Below are positions 8,051-16,317 of a DNA stretch of 64,000 nt, in pieces; position 1 is the first letter of the stretch; each line of letters starts with the position of its first letter. The notes below the pieces were generated by a model that saw only the letters and a list, made by a program, of their open reading frames with translations, was not told the origin of the DNA and did not search any database. The stretch lies in NCBI RefSeq assembly GCF_018866325.1, contig NZ_CP076457.1:6855001-6919000 (forward strand), in the 5' to 3' direction. Source of the stretch: Streptomyces sp. YPW6 (GTDB taxonomy: Bacteria; Actinomycetota; Actinomycetes; Streptomycetales; Streptomycetaceae). Position numbers and translations under genes: made by a program.

Positions 8051-8110
8051 GGCGGGCAGGCGGGCAGGCAGGCGGGCAGGCGGGCAGGCAGGCGGGCAGG
8101 CGGGCAGGAG
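8051..8110. repeat. Three tandem 20-bp repeats between convergent genes
   Basis: The unit GGCGGGCAGGCGGGCAGGCA occurs three times head to tail (the last copy has two changed bases) and is itself built from GGCA/GGCG steps. It fills the gap between the stops of the two convergent genes at 8020 and 8113. Slippage-prone DNA like this is often length-variable between strains. Confidence 0.9.
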
Positions 8111-8112
8111 TG

Positions 8113-8589
8113 TCAGTGGCCGTACGCCTCCGAGCAGATGCGGGCCTGCGGGCTGTCCGCGGGCCAGCCGCCGTATCCGCGGCCGAGCGCGCACACGTCA
8201 GCGCCGCCGGGGACGCCTGGCAGGTCCGGCACGGCGACGGACGGGACCCCCGGAGCCCGGTCGGGTGCCCGCCGCCGCGGCGGATCCGCGCGCCCGGGCG
8301 GCCGGGCGGCACCCGCGGGTCCGGCACGCCCGGCTTCCGAGGGGGAACCCGCGGCCGGAGGCGCGGGGGAGGCGGCGCGGGCGGACGGCCTGCTCGCATC
8401 CGGTACGACCGCCAGCTCCTCGTGGCCGGGCGGCTGCACGACCTGCGGAGCCACGTCCTGGGCCGACCCGGTGGTTCCCGGACCGGGAGGCGGGGACGGA
8501 GCGGTCCCGGGCCCCACCGAGACGCATCCGGAGACGGCGGTGACCGCCAACCCGGCCAGGAGCCGCGCGGTGATTCTGGTTCTCTGCAC
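8113..8589 (-). CDS. Hypothetical lipoprotein, Pro/Ala-rich
   Basis: The frame is open well upstream, but the plausible start is GTG 8589. This gives a positively charged VQRTRITARLL followed by a hydrophobic stretch and the lipobox-like VSGC near residue 23. The protein of about 158 residues is largely Pro/Gly/Ala-rich and disordered. It closes with a small Cys-containing segment (ADVCALGRGYGGW and ICSEAYGH) resembling the C-terminal motif of many Streptomyces secreted hypotheticals. It is probably attached to the outer face of the membrane. The function is unknown and the start is uncertain. Confidence 0.6.
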   Translation of the reverse strand: MQRTRITARLLAGLAVTAVSGCVSVGPGTAPSPPPGPGTTGSAQDVAPQVVQPPGHEELAVVPDASRPSARAASPAPPAAGSPSEAGRAGPAGAARPPGRADPPRRRAPDRAPGVPSVAVPDLPGVPGGADVCALGRGYGGWPADSPQARICSEAYGH

Positions 8590-8679
8590 CCGGGTAACTC
8601 TGCGCTGCGAGCCCGCTCCGGGGGACCCGGTGGGCGGGGAATGGCCCGCACGAGTGACCCGGTCAGCACGACGCCCCGG

Positions 8680-8850
8680 CACCGTGCCGACCGGGGCCGG
8701 CGCACCGCACGGACCGGGGGCGGCGCACCCCACGGACCAGAGACGGTGCACCGCACTGTGCCGACCGTGCACGGCCTCCTGCGCCTCCGACCGTGCACAG
8801 CACCCCGCACTGCACCGCACCGTGCCGACCGGGGACGGCGCCACCGGCGT
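8680..8850. repeat. Degenerate direct repeats in a non-coding stretch
   Basis: The gap from about 8590 to 9198 has no convincing gene. Within it, variants of GTGCCGACCGGGG and GCACCGCAC recur several times (for example near 8683, 8759 and 8822), giving an imperfect repetitive tract. It lies upstream of the lipoprotein and of the oxidoreductase at 9199. Confidence 0.5.
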
Positions 8851-9198
8851 CGGACCGGGCCCGTCGGAGGCCCGGGGAGAATCCGGGCCCGGTGGCTCTG
8901 AACGCGGAGGGCGGCATGGACGCCCGGCCCGGTCGCGTGTCCGCGAGCCCCGCGCACTGCGCCATGGGCGTCTCGCGGTGGTGGTCCGGCCGGCCCTCCG
9001 GCAGCGGGTCCTCGGCGGCGTTGATCGCGGCTTCTGGGCGTCCGGCAGAAGTCATGGGGACAGGGTGGTCCTTGAACATGGGCCTGGCCAGGGGTTTTGC
9101 GGGCCGGCCGGCAGCAGGGCCCGAGGTGGCGGCGACGTATGCTGCCCGGGCGCGCACAGCCGCGCACAGCGGCCCGGCACGGCGACAGGGAGACCCTC

Positions 9199-10020
9199 GT
9201 GAAGATCGGTTGCATCGGACTCGGCGATATCGCGCAGAAGGCGTACCTGCCGGTGCTCACCGCCGTACCGGGGGTCGAACCGCACCTGCAGACCCGTACC
9301 CCCGCCACGCTCCGGGCGGTCGGTGACGCCCACCGGGTTCCGGACGAGGGACGGCACGAGACCCTCGACTCCCTTCTCGGCGCCGGGCTGGACGCGGCCT
9401 TCGTCCACGCCCCGACCGCCGTGCACCCGCAGATCGTGGAACGCCTCCTCGACGCCGGTGTCGCCACCTATGTCGACAAGCCGATCGCCTACGAGTACGC
9501 CGAGTCCGAACGGCTGGTGAACCTCGCCGAGGAACGCGGGGTGAGCCTCGCCGTCGGCTTCAACCGCCGTTTCGCCCCGGGTTACGCGCAGTGCGCTGAG
9601 CACCCGCGTGAACTGGTCCTCCTGCAGAAGAACCGGGTCGGGCTGCCCGAGGACCCCCGGACGATGATCCTCGACGACTTCATCCATGTCGTCGACACCC
9701 TGCGCTTCCTGGCCCCGGGCACCGTCGACCACACCACTGTGCGGGCCCGGATCGTGGACGGTCTGATGCACCACGTGGTGCTCCAGCTGTCCGGCGACGG
9801 GTTCACCGCGATCGGCATGATGAACCGGCTGAACGGATCGACCGAGGAGATCCTCGAAGTCTCCGGCCAGGACACCAAACGACAGGTACTCAACCTCGCC
9901 GACATCGTCGACCACAAGGGGCGGCCCTCGGTGCGCCGGCGCGGTGACTGGGTGCCGGTGGCCCGGCAGCGCGGCATCGAGGCCTGCGTGCACGCCTTCC
10001 TCGACGCCGTCCGCCGGGGC
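9199..10020 (+). pseudogene. Gfo/Idh/MocA-family oxidoreductase, 3' end lost
   Basis: The N-terminal NAD(P)-binding fold is clear: KIGCIGLGDIAQKAYLPVL with the G-x-G-x2 pattern, then FVHAPTAVHPQIVERLLDAG and the family signature YVDKPIAYEYAESERL with the catalytic-type Lys of DKP. The start is GTG 9199, preceded by AGGGAGA. Homology is readable through about residue 270 (FLDAVRRGE). The frame then continues without a stop into the antisense of the convergent lnt gene and ends only at 11895. The normal C-terminal helix and stop codon are therefore missing. Translation would add some 600 unrelated residues, so I regard the gene as truncated and probably non-functional. Confidence 0.75.
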
Positions 10021-11814
10021 GAGCGCCGCGAACGCCCCGTACACCGGCCAGTCGCCGAACCGTCCGTAGAGCGTCTCCCCGCGGGCCAGCGGCAGGTCGA
10101 AGACCTCCGCCGCGCTCGCGCCCGTGCCGAGCGGGCGGCCCACCCGCTCACCCCGGGGCCCGTACGCCGCACTGATCCCGGTGAGTGTGGCGTGGACCGT
10201 CGGGCGGCCGTTCTCGGCTGCCCGCAGCGCCCCCAGCGACGCGTGCTGGGCCGGGGCCCAGCTGTCCTGGAACGTCGAGGTGGCGGACTGGGCCACGAGC
10301 ACCTGCGCACCGTCGCGCACCAGCCTGCGGCTCATGTCGGGGAAGGCCGTCTCGAAGCAGACCAGCGGGCCGATCCGCAGCCCCCGCTCCCCGTCCGGCA
10401 CGGTCATCACCACCTGGCGGTCGCCGCGCAGCCGGTCCTCGCCCGCCGCCTTCCCCACGGACGTCGCCCAGCCCAGCAGGGAGCGGGCCGGGACGTACTC
10501 GCCGAAGGGGACCAGACGCATCTTGTCGTAGCGGTCGCCGGTCGGCCCGTCGGGACCGACGAGCACCGCCGACTTGAAGATCCCCGACCGCCCCGAGCCG
10601 TCCGTCTGCCGGGCGTCCACATTGACCAGCAGATCCGCGCCGACCCGGCGGGACAGCTCCGCCAGCCGCCGAGCGGTCTCCGGGCGCTCCCACACTCCTG
10701 CCCCGATGCTGCTCTCGCCCCACACCACCAGGTCGACCCCCCGGCCCGCCAGTGCGCGGGTCAGCTCCTCGCCCCGGTCGAGGCGGCGCGCGACGCTTCC
10801 CGGCCCCGCCACGATCCCCGGCTGCACGACGGCGATCCTGACCGTGTCCGCGTATCCGGGCCGGGGCGCCCAGGCCCAGATCGCGGTGACGGACAGGGCG
10901 CACAGCAGGAGCAGGACCCCGGCGGTCCTACGGGCGGGGGGAGCGGCGATCAGCAGCGCCACGCAGGTGTTCACCGCCAGCACGAGCAGGCTGACCAGCC
11001 ACACCCCGCCCACCGAGGCGACCCGCAGGGCGGGGGAGACCTCCCACTGGCTCGCGCCGAGGAGCCCCCAGGGCCCGCCGAGCCCTTCCCAGGACCGCAC
11101 CAGCTCGATCAGCAGCCACCCGGAGGGCACGACGACCACGGCGGCCACGGCGCGCCGCGCGGAGGGGGAGCCGCCGAGCAGCCGGGACACCAACAGCCCC
11201 CAGGGGGCCCAGAGCAGCCCGAGCAGGGCGGCCAGCAGCACGATGAAGACATGGAGGCTCGGCACCAGCCAGTGGTGCACGGCGATGACGAACCCGATCC
11301 CGCCGATCCATCCGTCCAGCACGGCGCGGCGCGGCGAGCGTGCCGTGCGGATCAGCAACAGCCAGGGGACCAGCGCCAGGTAGGCGAACCACCAGAGCCC
11401 GGGTGCGGGGAAGGCCAGGGCGGGCAGCGCCCCGGCGAGCAGCAGCGCGGCGGCCCGCGGCCAGGGGGACACGAGCCGGCCCGCGCCGGCGGAGTCCGGG
11501 CCGCCCGCCGAGGACCGGCCTCCGGAGGTGGGTCCGGACGTGCGTCCTCCGGCCGCTTCGCTCCCGGCCGCGTCGCTCCCGGCCGTGTCGCCCCCGGCCG
11601 CGCCGCCCCAGGTCGGGTCGCTCCCGGTCGTGTCGTTTCCGGGCGGCCTGTCACCGGGCGGCCCGCCGCCGGGCGTGGGTCCTCCGGTCGTGTGGCTCCC
11701 GGTGGGGGCGCCCCCGGACGGCCCGCCGACGGGCCCGCCACCGCCGGAGCCGTTGCTTCCGGAGGTGTCGGCCGCGTTCCGGCCGACCCGGAGACGCCCG
11801 CCGCGGATTCGCAT
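10021..11814 (-). CDS. lnt: Apolipoprotein N-acyltransferase, 3' end fused to neighbour
   Basis: An integral membrane enzyme that N-acylates the lipid-modified cysteine of lipoproteins. Residues 1 to about 110 are a low-complexity Gly/Pro/Thr/Ser tail. Several membrane helices follow, then a nitrilase-like domain with the three catalytic residues in context: Glu in WGESSIG, Lys in YDKMRLVPFGEYVP and Cys in VCFETAFPDMS. ATG 11814 follows GAGGAGGG. Recognisable Lnt sequence ends with RFGDWPVYGAFAALA near 10021, and no stop occurs there; the frame reads on through the antisense of the Gfo/Idh gene to 9052. The catalytic part is complete. Whether the extended product is stable is unknown. Confidence 0.85.
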
Positions 11815-11943
11815 GCCGTGCCCTCCTCGGTCCTGCGCGGGCGGGCGACCGCCACCGCCGCGTCGACCCCTGGGTACCCAGTGTGGGGGAGGTGATCCCC
11901 GCCGGACACAGGACGCGGGCCGAGCGGGGCACGGCGTGCGGCT

Positions 11944-12441
11944 CTACGGGCCCGGTGCCCGGCGCCACTTCTCGTGGACGGTGACCGTACGGATGAGCCA
12001 GCCCGCCTCCGCTCGATGCAGCGTGAAGGTGTAGCGGCCGCCGGTCACGAAGTCGGGCGTGGCGGTGCCGGACCGGCCGGGAGGGGCTCCGTCCGGGCGG
12101 TCCGCCGCCTGCCGGGCCAGGCACATCGGGTTGAGGTAGTCGGCCCGCACCTCGGCCCGGTCACCCGCGTAACCGCCCAGGTCCTCCAGGTCGATCCGGC
12201 GGTTGACGATCAGGTGCTGGCGTACGGGGAAGAGACGCATCGTCTCCTCCAGCCACCGGGCGACCTCCCCGGCCGGGCCCTCCACCCCGCCCGCGCCCCG
12301 GTAGTCCGCGCGGCCGTCCGGGGTGAACAGGGCGTCGTAGTCCGACCAGGCCCCGTCGTCGACGGCCACCGCGTATCCGGTGATCACCGCGTCGATGGCG
12401 AGCCGGTCCATCACGGTCGCGAGCGCCGCACGCTGAGTCAT
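11944..12441 (-). CDS. SnoaL-like / NTF2-fold protein
   Basis: A 165-residue protein with the SnoaL_4 pattern: an N-terminal helix ending in ITGYAVAVDDGAWSDYDALFTPDGRADY, then RQHLIVNRRIDLEDLGG and a C-terminal beta sheet (FVTGGRYTFTLHRAEAGWLIRTV). Members of this fold act as isomerases, hydratases or ligand-binding modules. The catalytic Asp/Tyr positions typical of the polyketide cyclases are plausible, but the substrate cannot be deduced. It is transcribed on the minus strand between the universal stress protein gene and lnt. Confidence 0.75.
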   Translation of the reverse strand: MTQRAALATVMDRLAIDAVITGYAVAVDDGAWSDYDALFTPDGRADYRGAGGVEGPAGEVARWLEETMRLFPVRQHLIVNRRIDLEDLGGYAGDRAEVRADYLNPMCLARQAADRPDGAPPGRSGTATPDFVTGGRYTFTLHRAEAGWLIRTVTVHEKWRRAPGP

Positions 12442-12506
12442 CGGTCAAGTCTCGGTCAAGCCGCCCGCCACGCCAAGGGGCCTGCGTCCACGGAGGCGGA
12501 ACAGCC

Positions 12507-13376
12507 TCAGCAGGGGACGACGGCGACCGGCCCCAGCGCATGCGTGACCGCCGTCTGCGCCACCGGGGACAGCCCGAGCCCGAGCGATTCGCCGCCCCTC
12601 CGGCGGCCGATCACCGTCAGGGCCGCCGTCGCCGACGCGGTCACCAGGGTGCGCGAGGCGGAGCCGTTGACCGGCTCGCGGACGATCTCCACCTGCGGAT
12701 ACCTCTCGTGCCAGCCCGAGGTCAGCTCGGCCAGGGTCCGGGCGGCGGACCCCGCCGCCTCCCGTCGGTCCAGGACGGGGCCGCCCGCGAGCATCGAGGA
12801 GAACATCGTCCAGCCGTGGACGATCCGCAGCCGGGCACCCGGCCGTGAGGCCGCGGTGGCGAAGGCGAACTCCAGGACCGCCTCGCTGCTCTCGTCGGCG
12901 GCCACCCCCGCCACGATGTCGGTGAAGGCGTCCGCGTCCGCGCCCCTGCCGTCGTCCCCCTCGGGGCGGTCGTCCTGCACCACGACGACGGGACAGCTCG
13001 CCATCGACGCGGTGGCGAGGCTGTTGGAACCGATCATCAGGGAGCGGAAGCCGCCGAGTCCGCGTGAGCCGACCACGATCATCGACGCGTCCCGGCCCAG
13101 CGAGACCAGGGCCGCCGACGGGAAGTCCAGCGGGGCCAGCGTCGACGGCCGCAGCTCCGGGGCGATGAGCGCGCTGCGGCGCACGGACTCGGCCAGGAGC
13201 GCATCGGCCTCGCGCCGCCCGGTCTCCTCGTCGACCTGCCGGGTGAGCGGGCGGACGTGGACGATCAGCAGCGGCAGTCCGCGCCGTACGGCTTCGCGGG
13301 TGGCCCAGTCCAGTGCCTGCCGGCTGTGCGTGGAGCCGTCGACGGCGGCGATCACGGGAAGATCATGCGTGGTCAT
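12507..13376 (-). CDS. Universal stress protein, tandem UspA domains
   Basis: A 289-residue cytoplasmic protein with two UspA domains. Domain 1 begins PVIAAVDGSTHSRQALDWA and carries the ATP-binding G-x2-G-x9-G(S) motif as VGSRGLGGFRSLMIGSNS. Domain 2 begins DIVAGVAADESSEAVLEFA and ends with VIGRRRGGESLGLGLSPVA, a more degenerate version. Such proteins bind ATP and are induced by hypoxia or redox stress in actinomycetes. ATG 13376 gives the conventional N-terminus MTTHDLPVI. The long open frame upstream of this start is antisense and is not coding. Confidence 0.9.
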   Translation of the reverse strand: MTTHDLPVIAAVDGSTHSRQALDWATREAVRRGLPLLIVHVRPLTRQVDEETGRREADALLAESVRRSALIAPELRPSTLAPLDFPSAALVSLGRDASMIVVGSRGLGGFRSLMIGSNSLATASMASCPVVVVQDDRPEGDDGRGADADAFTDIVAGVAADESSEAVLEFAFATAASRPGARLRIVHGWTMFSSMLAGGPVLDRREAAGSAARTLAELTSGWHERYPQVEIVREPVNGSASRTLVTASATAALTVIGRRRGGESLGLGLSPVAQTAVTHALGPVAVVPC

Positions 13377-13456
13377 GCCCTGAGCGTACGTCGCCGGGCC
13401 GACAGCGCTCGCCCGTGGTACCCCACGCCCTCCGCGGCCGGTGGTCCGGTGGTCCG

Positions 13457-14470
13457 TCAGTCGTGGTTGTGGGTGGAGGAGGTGTCCTGCGGGGGCACGC
13501 TGCGCCCGCCGTCCCTGCCACTGGCCACCACGGCGACCAGGGCGACCACGATCGCCGCCACCACGAGCCGCCCGCCCAGCCGCAGTGTCCACCCCGTACG
13601 GGCCCCGGCGGTCGTCCCGGGCCGGCCGGGCAGCTTCTCGGAGCGGCGGGCGGGCCGCAGCAGCCGCAGGAGCAGCAGCGCGGCGATCGGCAGCTGGAGC
13701 AGCCAGACGCTGGTGCGGAACCAGCCGTCGTACCAGACGTTGGTCCCGTACAGCAGGGTGTGCCAGACGCTGAGGACGTAGACGACGATCACGCAGCGGT
13801 GCAGCACCCGCCAGGTCTTGGGGCCGATGCGGTGGCGCACGTAGAAGAGCAGACCGAGCGGGATCGCGAGGTAGAGCGCGGCCTGGCCGACGGGGATGGC
13901 GACCTGCCCGGTCCCGGAGTCGTAGCCGCCGGGGACGAAGGCCTCCACGAAGGCGGTGGCGACGGCGGAGTTCCAGGCGGCCGTGTCGTGGCGGACCAGC
14001 TCGGCGGCGAAGAGCAGGGCGTGGGCCGCGATCAGCGCGATGGTGTTGAGGCTGGTGGTGCGGTGCAGGCGTTCCAGCCGGGGGCCCGACAGCGGCAGGC
14101 GGCCCGGCCGCGGCCCGGACAGCATCAGCCCGAGGATGACCGTGCCCCAGGCCCAGAGCAGCGCGGACCAGCCGAACGCCTGGCTGAGGAAGTACATCCA
14201 GAAGCCGCCCGCGTCGGCCATGAACGGCATCACGGTGACCGTGGAGGAGGTCTTGTTGCGGATGCGCACGTAGAGCAGGACGAAGAGCGCCGCGGTGATG
14301 ACGAGCGCCACCAGCCCGTCGGGCCACGAGGACCGGAGATCCGAGCGGAGCGTCGGCCGTCTCGGCTCTCCCGGCAGGCGGGGCCCGGGGACCTGGCGGT
14401 CGCCGGGTGCGGTGCTTTCGGACGTCTCTGCGGCCGCTGCCGGTTCGGGGGCGGGGGGCGGATTCGTCAT
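13457..14470 (-). CDS. Ferric-reductase-like heme membrane protein
   Basis: A 337-residue protein with an N-terminal Pro/Ala-rich cytoplasmic segment and about seven or eight transmembrane helices. Paired histidines on neighbouring helices (LHRTTSLNTIALIAAH and LHRCVIVVYVLSVWH) match the bis-heme arrangement of the ferric reductase / YedZ-type transmembrane domain. No FAD/NADPH domain is attached, so electrons must come from a partner. ATG 14470 is preferred because GAAGAGG lies just upstream; a longer frame to 14596 is possible. A Crp-like palindrome lies about 120 nt upstream. It may have a role in metal or quinone redox chemistry. Confidence 0.78.
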   Translation of the reverse strand: MTNPPPAPEPAAAAETSESTAPGDRQVPGPRLPGEPRRPTLRSDLRSSWPDGLVALVITAALFVLLYVRIRNKTSSTVTVMPFMADAGGFWMYFLSQAFGWSALLWAWGTVILGLMLSGPRPGRLPLSGPRLERLHRTTSLNTIALIAAHALLFAAELVRHDTAAWNSAVATAFVEAFVPGGYDSGTGQVAIPVGQAALYLAIPLGLLFYVRHRIGPKTWRVLHRCVIVVYVLSVWHTLLYGTNVWYDGWFRTSVWLLQLPIAALLLLRLLRPARRSEKLPGRPGTTAGARTGWTLRLGGRLVVAAIVVALVAVVASGRDGGRSVPPQDTSSTHNHD

Positions 14471-14588
14471 GCGGCCTCTTCGGTGCGGGGGTGGGGGGGC
14501 GGGTGCGGCGGCCCCGGGCCACGAGGCGCACGCAGACGCGTTGTTGGAGCAGTCGGGCGGCGGGAGAGAAAAGTTCCCTCCATTGTCG

Positions 14589-14604
14589 TGTGACATGGAT
14601 CACG
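14589..14604. promoter_or_regulatory. Crp-like palindrome between divergent membrane-protein genes
   Basis: TGTGA-CATGGA-TCACG matches the CRP/FNR-type consensus TGTGA-n6-TCACA with one mismatch. It sits in the divergent intergenic region between the heme membrane protein (start 14470) and the His-rich membrane protein (start 14691) and could control either. Streptomyces has a Crp protein with a related GTG-n6-GnCAC site. Confidence 0.4.
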
Positions 14605-14690
14605 CTGCGGTGCCGGTGGGGCAAACGAGGTGAACTCCCGTTGTTTCGGCATCTGGTGCCCTTCTCGCCGGGGCGGGTGCGGCTGGCACC

Positions 14691-15434
14691 ATGACCGCCA
14701 TGGGGGCCGGAACCGCACTCCGACTCGGGCGCACGGCGCTGTTCGCGGTCGTGTGCGTCGCCGTGTCCGGACTCGGACATGCGCTGATGTCCGGCGCGCC
14801 CCTGCCCCTGCTCGTCCAGGCCGCCTCGCTGCTGCCGGTGTGCGGGGCCGGATGGTGGCTCGCCGCGCGGCGGCGAAGCGCTCCCGTGACCGTCGCCGCC
14901 CATGTCCTGGGCCAGTTGGGACTGCACGCTGTCTTCTCCGGCGCCGGACCGTGGGCGCCGCCCGGCGCGGGCGCGCGGCACGCGGGCGGCGGGCATCACG
15001 CGGCGGGCGCGATGGACCACTCCGCGCACGAGGTCCCGATCGGCGGCCCGTCGGACCTGATGGGCCTTCTGGCCGCGTTCGACGGGGCCGTGTTCACGCT
15101 CGGGATGGCCCTCGCCCACGCGCTGGCCGGGCTGGTCTGCGGCTGGTGGCTGTGGCGCGGCGAGGTCGCCATCACCCGGCTGGGCCGCTGCCTGGTGCTC
15201 TTCGTCCGCGCCCCGCTGCGGACGGCCTGGCGCCTGTGGGCCGCGACGCCGCCCGCCCCGGCACCGCCCGCCCGGCGGCGCACCCGGCGTCGGGCCGGCC
15301 GCCGTCCCCGGAACTTCTCGCCCTGCACACCCTGTCGCGGCGCGGGCCCCCGCCGGGCCTCCGCTCCCTCTGACCTCATCCGTCCTCCGCGCGCCGGAGG
15401 CGGTACGGGTGTGCGCCCTCGCGCACACCCGTGA
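14691..15434 (+). CDS. Membrane protein with His-rich loop; C-terminal frame possibly shifted
   Basis: A protein with an N-terminal pair of hydrophobic helices, a His-rich loop (HAGGGHHAAGAMDHSAHE) suited to metal binding, and one or two further helices (LAAFDGAVFTLGMALAHALAGLVCGWWLW). The start is ATG 14691 or ATG 14700. In this frame the tail is Arg/Pro-rich and continues to 15434. In the next frame the region around 15310-15370 encodes ELLALHTLSRRGPPPGLRSL and a stop at 15373, which looks like a genuine conserved tail. A 1-nt frameshift near 15260-15310 is therefore likely. A role in copper or other metal handling is inferred from the histidines only. Confidence 0.6.
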   Translation: MTAMGAGTALRLGRTALFAVVCVAVSGLGHALMSGAPLPLLVQAASLLPVCGAGWWLAARRRSAPVTVAAHVLGQLGLHAVFSGAGPWAPPGAGARHAGGGHHAAGAMDHSAHEVPIGGPSDLMGLLAAFDGAVFTLGMALAHALAGLVCGWWLWRGEVAITRLGRCLVLFVRAPLRTAWRLWAATPPAPAPPARRRTRRRAGRRPRNFSPCTPCRGAGPRRASAPSDLIRPPRAGGGTGVRPRAHP

Positions 15435-15543
15435 CAGGCATGCCGGTTCACCGGGCCCCGCCCCCGCGGCGCGTCCGGAGCGGAACCGGTCACCGGAGCC
15501 GGGCGACCGCTGCCCCGGCTCCGCAAGGACGCGAAGGACTGCC

Positions 15544-16305
15544 GTGACACCTCCCGCACCCGCACCACCGACCGCAGCGCAACCCGCCGTACCCCTGGCC
15601 GGCGTACGGTCCGCCGCCGCTCCCGCACCACCGCCGGCCGGCGCGCCGACCGCCCGGCCCCCCGTCTCCCGGCCGCCGGTCCTCCGCGCGTCCGCCACTC
15701 GTACGCCCCGCCCCCGGGTCCCGGCCGCCCGCCGGAACGACGGCCAGATCACCGACTGGGCGCTGGCCGCGGGCGGCGGGGACCGGGAGGCCGCCGACCG
15801 CTTCGTCCGGGCGACCTACGAGGACGTGCGCCGCTTCGTCGCCTACCTCAGCTCCGACTCCCCGGGCGCCGACGACCTGGCCCAGGAGACCTACCTGCGG
15901 GCGATGAGCGGACTGGCCCGGTTCGCGGGGCGTTCCTGTGCCCGGACCTGGCTGATGTCGATCGCGCGGCGCGTCGTCATCGACCGGCACCGGGCCGCCG
16001 CCGTACGCCCCCGGGCCGCCGACACCGCGGACTGGCAGACCGCGGCGGAACGCGCCCAGCCCCGTCATCTGCCGGGCTTCGACGAGTCCGCGGCCGTGCT
16101 GGACGCCCTGCGCCGGCTGGACCCGGCCCGCCGCCAGGCCTTCGTCCTCACCCAACTGCTGGGCGCGTCCTACGAGGAGGCCGCGGCCGCCGCGGGCTGC
16201 CCGGTCGGCACGGTCCGCTCCCGCGTGGCGCGGGCCCGCCGCGAACTCGCCGGACTGTGGCGCGGGGAACCGGCCGGCCCGGCCGACCTCGTCACAGCAG
16301 GTTAG
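15544..16305 (+). CDS. ECF-family RNA polymerase sigma factor
   Basis: A 253-residue protein. The first 65 or so residues are an unusual Pro/Ala-rich extension. Region 2 is then visible as RFVRATYEDVRRFVAYLSS...DDLAQETYLRAMSGLARF, with the RNA-polymerase-binding and -10 recognition residues, followed by SCARTWLMSIARRVVIDRHR. Region 4 is DALRRLDPARRQAFVLTQLLGASYEEAAAAAGCPVGTVRSRVARARREL, a normal helix-turn-helix. GTG 15544 has AAGGACT 4-10 nt upstream. No anti-sigma gene is adjacent, but the His-rich membrane protein immediately upstream on the same strand could be a target or sensor. Confidence 0.88.
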   Translation: MTPPAPAPPTAAQPAVPLAGVRSAAAPAPPPAGAPTARPPVSRPPVLRASATRTPRPRVPAARRNDGQITDWALAAGGGDREAADRFVRATYEDVRRFVAYLSSDSPGADDLAQETYLRAMSGLARFAGRSCARTWLMSIARRVVIDRHRAAAVRPRAADTADWQTAAERAQPRHLPGFDESAAVLDALRRLDPARRQAFVLTQLLGASYEEAAAAAGCPVGTVRSRVARARRELAGLWRGEPAGPADLVTAG

Positions 16306-16317
16306 GGGGCCTCCGGT

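Noticed and set aside
8051..8110. CRISPR-like repeats
   Set aside because: The repeats are contiguous without spacers, and no cas gene is present in the window.
10021..11895. The last 600 or so codons of the plus-strand frame that starts in the Gfo/Idh gene
   Set aside because: This part is the antisense of lnt. It is open only because the Gfo/Idh stop codon has been lost, and it is not a real domain.
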